Assembly (NCBI GenBank): GCA_030267565.1
Contig: BRXU01000055.1
Span: 124,001-188,000, forward strand
Reading direction: 5' to 3'
Source of the DNA: Pleodorina starrii
Lineage: Eukaryota > Chlorophyta > Chlorophyceae > Chlamydomonadales > Volvocaceae
Length of the DNA stretch: 64,000 nucleotides
A program made the translations under genes and the position numbers. The notes below the pieces were generated by a model. It did no database searches and was not told the DNA's origin. It saw nothing but the letters and a program-made list of their open reading frames with translations. Of this stretch, positions 57,471 through 64,000 are shown one piece after another; positions within the stretch are counted from its first letter, which is position 1, and each line of letters opens with the position of its first letter.

Positions 57471-60400
57471 ATGGCCCCGAATCGAGAGCGGGGCGGCCAG
57501 GGCCAGGCTGCAGGCGGCCGAGGTGGCCGGGGTTCCCACGGTGGTGGCCGCGGCCCCAACCCACATGCTGCAGCAGCCAAGAAGTACGTTCGGCATCGTG
57601 TGAGTTGGCCATTGGAACTCGTTTTAACGATTCTAAATCGACCGCAGGGTTCAAGACAATGGAAATGCCCCTGAAAAGCCTATTCAACAGCAGCAGCAAT
57701 CTCAAGGTGGATCTGCGCCAGCGTCTGAGCCAGCTGCCAGGCCAGGTGCGGCGCGCTGTTTCACTTGTGTTGTTGCCGTGGGCGGACCTTTTGCTGAGGC
57801 AGATCTCTTATGACAGGACCATGGGGAACCTCATTTAAGGATAAATTGATGGCGCCAAAGCTGGAGCCAGCGCCAGTGCAACCTCCACCTGCTGCGCCGG
57901 CTTCAAAGGAGACGGCCGCCAAACCGGCTGTTAATGGATCGGAGACCACGAAGCCTGTGGCATCGGGTGCGTTGTGAATATATAGGTTCTAAGCCACGGA
58001 TATGTTTGGCGTGGGCGTGTCGTGGTGGACTCGCCCTACGATGGCGGCGCTGATCTTCCTGACTTTGCCGTTCCCGCTGGTTACAGAGGCTCCATCAACA
58101 TCACCGGCGGCCCCAGCGGCCCCGGTTACTGGCCCGCGGCCGTACGCAGCCGCGGTGACGGCGCCGGTGGCTGTCAGTGCCGCCGACAGTGGCAGCGATA
58201 TCCAGTTCGGCAGCTTCATGGATGGGGAGGTGGCCCAGGGCAAGGAGGTAGGTGTCGTCATCACGTGTGGAGTTCTTCAGCGGTTACTACGGCGCGCGCG
58301 GGGGAGGGCATGTAGGGGCGCCCGGCCGGGGGGCCGGACCCCAGGGATCGGATACCAGCCGCAGGGAGGGCGCGTCTGGGTGTTAGACGCCACCCGTCTC
58401 GCTGCGCGCACCACACACACAACCTTGCTTCATATTGCTGCTTGGCGCCGCACCCTGTTACTCACGTGCAGCAGCCGGCGGCGCCCCAGGGGCCGTTGCC
58501 TACGGCTGTACCTGCGGCGGTGGAAGCAGTTCGCCAGCAGTCACGGCAGGTGATCCGCACCAACAGCGCACCAGCCTCGGCGAACCCGGCGCATGATGGC
58601 CCGCGGGATGCCCCGGTCTTCATGCCTTGCAAGTTGGAGCGCTCTCCGCAGATGCAGCAGCCTCAGCCTCAGCAGCCCAGCAGGATGACGCCGCCGCCCG
58701 TTGTTCCGGAGAGTGTACCGGCCGCTCAGCCCATCAGCATGCCGCCGCCAGAGGTCGCTCCTCATGCCGTGCCGGCTCCGGTCCCGGCACCGATGGCGAT
58801 GGCGGCTGTCCCCATGCCCGCGCCCCCACCCCCCGCACGGGAGCCCGGCCCTCCCCATCGGCAAGGTCCTCCGCAGCAGCAAATGGGTCATCAGCAGGAG
58901 CGGCAGCTGCATCCTCGCCACGACCGGCAGCCGCATCCAGCCGGGCCGATTCCCATCGCCCACGCGGTCGGCGTGCCTATGCCGCCTGGCCAGCCCGGCG
59001 GCGGCCCAGGGCCTGGTCCGCACCACGGCCAGCCACGACACCAGCAGCACCACCACATGCAGATGCCGCCTCCGCCGCAGGGCTATGGACCGGGGCCAGC
59101 CGGTCAGCCGCCTCAGTCGCTGCATCATCAGCTACCGCAGCAGCCTCCGCAGCCCGGTGGTCAGCCAGGCGGCCGCCGGGGTGGTCCGGGCGCGCACCAG
59201 CAGATGCCGGTGCAGATGGCCGTGCCGGTTCCCGGCGGCTACCCGCAGGCGCCGTACGGCATGCCGTCGTACGCTGCCCAGGCCACGCAGCCGATTCCGA
59301 TGGCGCAGCCGCAGCACGGTTATCCAGCGGTGCAGCACCCAGGGGCGGTGGGGGGCCCCGGAGCGGGCCAGCACGGCATGGCGGGCCCTCCGCAGCAGTA
59401 CCTTGCGGGCAGTCCCAGCCAGTTCCAGCCGTATATGTTCCAGGCCAGCCCAGTCATGGGAGCGCCCATGGGGGGACCTCCGATGACGATGCCGGTGATG
59501 GTGCCCGTACCTGCGCACCCGCACTCGCATCCACACCATGCGCCGGGGGCGCCACACATTTTGGCCGGCTCTCCGACCATGTCCGTGGGCTTCCATGTGC
59601 CGGCGCAGCAGCAGCACCCGCCGCCGCCGACCGGTTACGGAAGCGCGCCAAACATGCCACAGCCTCCGCAGCTTGCAATTCCCATCCCGCCTCCCGGGGC
59701 CGGCGCGGGCAGCGGCGCCCCGAATGCGCCGGTAGCAGCGGCAGCGCAAGCAGCAATCAATGCGACCAACGCGGCCGCGCCCGTGACCGCGGTGCCCGCC
59801 GTGGTTCCGGCGGCGTCACCCCCGCAGCCGCCACCCCCGCATCTGCCCACCACCACTCCCGCATCTGCGCCGGCGCCTTTGCAGGGCCCGGGTGCTGGCG
59901 CCGTGGCCGGCGGCAGTGTGAGCAATGCCGGACACGCGGCGGTAGCGCCCGGGAGCGCGCCGCAGCCGAAACCCGTGGCGACGCCGCCGCCCCAACCCCA
60001 GAAAAAGGTCCTGGCGATCTTTGACCCCAAGTCGCACGAAGCGGTGGTCATCGGGGGCGCCACGGGTGCTGAGGGTGGCGCAGGTGTCGCGGCCAAGCCC
60101 GCTGCCGCTCCTGCAGCGCCACCGCCCAAGAAGGTGCTGGTCATCAAGGAGCCTACTGCCAAGGTACAGTACGCGAACGACGCAGGGAGGGGATGAGACC
60201 GGGACTGGGCCATGCGAGCGGCGCCTTTAATACGGGGCTGGGTTTGCTTGCACGCGTGGGCGGTGCGTGTCAGCGGCATTACTTGCATGCTGTGGGAAAT
60301 CGGAGGAGTTGATGGGCCGCTTCAGATGCAACGCCGATATTCAGTACCTGAAAACGAGCATGGCGCGCCCTCGGCTGTGTTGCATGAACCGCAGCCGAAG

Positions 60401-63400
60401 CCAGAGCCCAAGGTGGCAGCTGTGGTGGCGTCGCCGCCCAAGGCAGCTGAGCCGGTGAAGAGCACGGACGCGCCCGCGCAGCCGGCCGTTGAGCCCGCGC
60501 CTGCACAGCCGGCAGCGGCGGCTGTGCCTGCGCCTGCGCCCACTGTGGTGGCTGAGGCGGCTGTTAAGGGTGAGGAGGCACCCGCGCCCGCCGCACCGGC
60601 CCCGGCCACGTCCGAGTCCCCTGCGCCAGCTGCGCCGGCTGCTCCGTCGGTTGCCGCGTCTAAGGAGCCATCGTCGTTCCAGATTGATGTGGCGGATGAC
60701 GAGGAGGCCGAGGTGCGTGTGGACCGCGGAGGGAACCGTAGCAATGGGCCGTCAAAGCAGATTTGCAGCTCGCATCAGTTGTTGGGACAGCGTTGTGTGG
60801 TATGCTCTTGTTGAGCTTTTTTCAAGTGTCTCGATCCGCACATTCGCGCGGTTGCGTGCGAAGAGCGCGCCATTTGGCGCCTTGCGGCAGCGAGCTCGAG
60901 CTTGATGGTTTTGCTGACCTAGTCGCAGCTTGCTGGCGCGGGTGGTTTAAGTCTCTCTCGACACTGTGTGCTTCGTCCTTCACTCAATGTTGGACAGGTC
61001 TCTACGTCGTCTGCCCCAGCGCCCGCTGTGACGGCCCCGGAGGCCGCCACAGCTGTGCCTGCTGCTGCTGCTGCGCCTGCCGAGGAGGCAGCCGCGGCGT
61101 CTGCGTCGGGCTCCGGCGACGACAGCTCGGCAGCTGGGTCTAGCGGCGCCGGAGCGGGCCCCCGCAAGAAGAACCTGAAGCAGGCCATTCGTGACGCGGA
61201 AGCTAAGGGCGCCAACAACGACCTGCTGTCGGCGTTCCGGGAGCCCCCGCCGCCGCCCAAGCCGGAAGCGGCCGAGGTCACGAAGGCCAAGGAGGTGAGG
61301 GTTCAGGCCAGGCGGGGCGGCAGGACGGCAACGGTAACTTGTGTGTTGTCGTTGCCGTTATGGCATGCAAGCGTATATGCGACAGCTGGACTGGGCGATT
61401 CCGGGACAATGCTCGGCAGATGCACGGTGAAGATGCTGCGCCAGAGTTGGCATAACATTTGATGCCCTGAGAAGGCGTCTTAGTTAGCCGGCAACGCCGG
61501 CGAAGTGCAAGTCTTGACCATCTTCAGGGGCGCTCATCTTTCAGATTAGGCGCGAACGATTGGTATGTCCATTCTAGAAATGTTACACAGCCACTGCCGC
61601 AGTGTTTCACCGTTTTTGGTGGGATATGGCACGACAAAACTCTCGCTGCGCCTACGCTTTGCAATCACTGTGCACCAGGCCGAGGAGCCGAAGGCGGCGC
61701 CGGCGCCTGCTGCGGCCGCGGATGAGGTGACGGAGCACTGGGAGGACGCGGCGACGGCGGCGGCCGGGGAGGCCTCGACTTCCGCCGCCGGCGAGACGGA
61801 CTCGCGGCACAGCTACTCGCGGGACTACCTGTTGGCCATCGGCACCCGCATCGTAATTCCACTTCTGAAGCCTCTGGACCCCTACCACCAGCAGATTATC
61901 GGGCTGGACAAGCCGCAGGACAACACGCGGATAGGCGCGGGCATGACACTGGGGCGCACAGGCAGCCGCGAGGCGGAATGGGGCCGGCGGGACGACCGCG
62001 GGCGCGGCGGCGACTTCCGCGGCGGCGACATGCGGGGCGACCGCGGCGGTGGCATGGGCGGCGACCGCAGGGACCGGGACGGCATGCGGGGCGGTCCGGG
62101 GCGGGGCGGCCCGGGTGGCGGCATGGACCGCCGGGGATCAGGTGAGGCGGGGAAGGCGTTTGGGGGGGGGTTCTGATTAAGTTCGGCACTGCGCACACGG
62201 GCTCACGGGCAAAGTGGCGGCACAGATTCCAGCTAGTTAGGTACTAAGGTTGCAACCGTGACGGGTACGGGCTACATGGGGAGTGTCGATTACAGTGTCT
62301 CGAGTCCATGTATCCCTGCTGCGTCTGCTCAGGCCCTCAGCGCTGCCTCTTAGCGTTGGAGAGGCCTGAGCTCGCATTGGACCTCTCATTACGTGGCATA
62401 CCCGGGGGCTGAAGGGGGGCGGCGTATGGATCTTCCGCGGCCACGTTGACCTGCAGTTCAGAACGAAGTGCTGTTTTTCACACAAGGCCTTGCGCCCGCC
62501 CGATGCGCAGCAAACATGGACGATGGCTGGCAGCGGCGTGGGCCTCCTCCTCCCCCATCTCCCGGCGGCGACATGCGCGGCGGCAGCCGGGGCATGTCGC
62601 GGCAAGGCTCGGGCCCGCCTGGCGGCTACGGCGTGGGCGGACCCGTCAACCTGCACAAGAGCGAGAACCGCTGGCAGGTGGGCGTCAGCACTGCCGAGGA
62701 CCCTGAGGAGGAGAAGAAGCAGAAGACGTTCAAGGGCATCCTCAACAAGCTGACTCCGGACAACTACGACAAGCTCAAGCAGCAGATCCTGTCAGTGCCT
62801 GTCACGCACCAGAAGGTGGGGTCTGGCCTGTGCTCTCGTGGGGGCTCGGGTGGTGGGAAAACCAAGGGATGCGGCCGCGTTTTCAGGGCTGCGGCCGCGT
62901 CGAGGTTTTGGGTCCCCGGGCTCCAGACGACTTGAATATCTTGAGGTCTCGATTCCTGACCGGAGTTGCTTGGGACTCCCAGCGGCAACCTGCAGCACTA
63001 ACTTGTTAGTGTAGCGTACGCAGCGCCGCAGAGTCGCTTGCACTGATAACTCGTGAGTCTGCAATCTGGCGTGACGCCGGTTCCTTCACAAAGCACGCTC
63101 CCCGTCTTTGTCACAGACGCTGGAGGGCTTCATCAACCAGATCTTCGACAAGGCGCTCATTGAGACGACGTTCAGCGAGATGTACGCCAACCTTTGCAAG
63201 TACGTCGGTGCTATCGTGAAGGGGAGGGGCCTCGTTTACAGCAATGTCGGAAGCACGGCCTAAGGGTTACCTTTCAGCCCTGCAGCACTTGCCAAGCGTA
63301 CTTTGCAGGATATGTTACCGCGCGCTTCCTTCGTTTTATCGTTTATCGCGCCCTCGCTCCGGTCCGCTCCGCGCCGCCCCATGCAGGGAGATCCACCCGT

Positions 63401-64000
63401 CCCTGCCTCAGTTCCCCTCGAACGACCCCAACAACGCCAAGCCGGTGGACTTCCGCCGGCTGCTGCTCAACAAGTGCCAGCAGGAGTTCGAGGACGGGGT
63501 GGCGGCGATGAAGAAGGTTAAGGAGCGCGAGGAGCACAACAAGGAGGAGGCGGAGAAGCAGCAGCAGCAGGGCAAGGACAAGCCAGAGGCCGCAGCCGCA
63601 GACAACGGAAAGGTATGTGGGTGGGTGGGCGCATGCATGGTGGCTCGGGGGGTTGCATGTGAATCGGGGGATGCTGTGGAGCGGACGTTCGGAGATAGGG
63701 TTCGTCTGACGGCAACGAGCGCCTCAGGGCAGATTGCAGTGCCGTGCCTGGGATTGCATGTCTCGAGCCTGGTCAAGCCACGTTCTCGCTTATCTTCCGT
63801 GCCTGGACTGACTCGATCCCTGTCTCGTCTTCGTGCGTCGTCTGCAGATGGAGGAGGGCGAGATCCCCAGCACTTCCTCGGGTTCCGCCGCCGCTGCGAC
63901 GGACGACGCCCGCGCCAAGGCTCTGGCGGAGGCCGCCGAGGCGGAGCGCGAGCTCAAGGCCCGGCGCCGCATGTTGGGTAACATCCAGTTCATCGGTCAC
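57471..64000 (+). CDS. eIF4G: Translation initiation factor eIF4G (3' end beyond window)
   Basis: The scaffold of the cap-binding complex, linking eIF4E, eIF4A and eIF3 in the cytoplasm. Visible exons are 57471-57583, 57648-57745, 57817-57966, 58087-58247, 58472-60163, 60326-60712, 60998-61294, 61679-62141, 62511-62815, 63117-63199, 63387-63612 and 63848 to the edge; phases match and 1376 residues are seen. The N terminus is RGG-rich. Exon 5 is a 564-codon Pro/Gln/Met/His-rich disordered region. A canonical eIF4E-binding motif YxxxxL-phi, YSRDYLL, starts at Tyr1012, as in plant eIF4G. It is followed by an Arg/Gly/Asp-rich stretch and the MIF4G HEAT domain beginning FKGILNKLTPDNYDKLKQQI and continuing through LEGFINQIFDKALIET, FRRLLLNKCQQEFE and RRRMLGNIQFIGH at the edge. 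Plant eIF4G or eIFiso4G could both fit; the long N terminus favours eIF4G. Confidence 0.93.

Overview
The window is nuclear DNA from a chlorophyte alga of the volvocine (Chlamydomonas-like) type. It has very high GC, genes with many short GT-AG introns, Ala/Gly/Gln/Pro-rich low-complexity protein segments, long intronic microsatellites, candidate TGTAA poly(A) signals and TTTTAGGG/TTTAGGG-like interstitial motifs. The species cannot be fixed from this sequence alone. All exon borders below were read by eye from splice sites, and the codon phase was checked at every junction.

Left part (1-16.4 kb): a minus-strand receptor-like protein kinase with a beta-helix-type ectodomain runs off the left edge (start near 7328). 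A repeat island follows at 8.2-10.4 kb, made of inverted and tandem copies of an unknown ORF plus two short hairpins. A minus-strand TauE/SafE-family membrane transporter gene (11140-16400) with a huge low-complexity insert comes next.

Centre (17.0-44.3 kb): a 319-residue coiled-coil protein ending in a sacsin-type J domain (17004-20028) lies 609 bp upstream of, and on the same strand as, a 27-exon gene of about 4419 codons (20637-44294). The large gene encodes a NO VEIN-like protein with a sacsin/Hsp90-like ATPase domain and a C-terminal NOV_C (DUF3883) domain. Its model also carries a SWIM zinc finger near the N terminus. Introns of this gene hold four large simple-sequence or hairpin structures. 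A decayed fragment of its own exon 20 lies just downstream.

Right part (45.5-64 kb, plus strand): a small unknown protein of 108 residues, a ZNF598/Hel2-like RING E3 ligase that also has an NFX1-like tail with an R3H domain (48276-55659), and the translation initiation factor eIF4G (57471 to beyond the right edge). The last two both belong to translation: Hel2/ZNF598 senses collided ribosomes, and eIF4G recruits ribosomes to mRNA. The centre pair (J-domain protein plus sacsin-type ATPase) looks like a split chaperone module and is the most interesting arrangement in the window.
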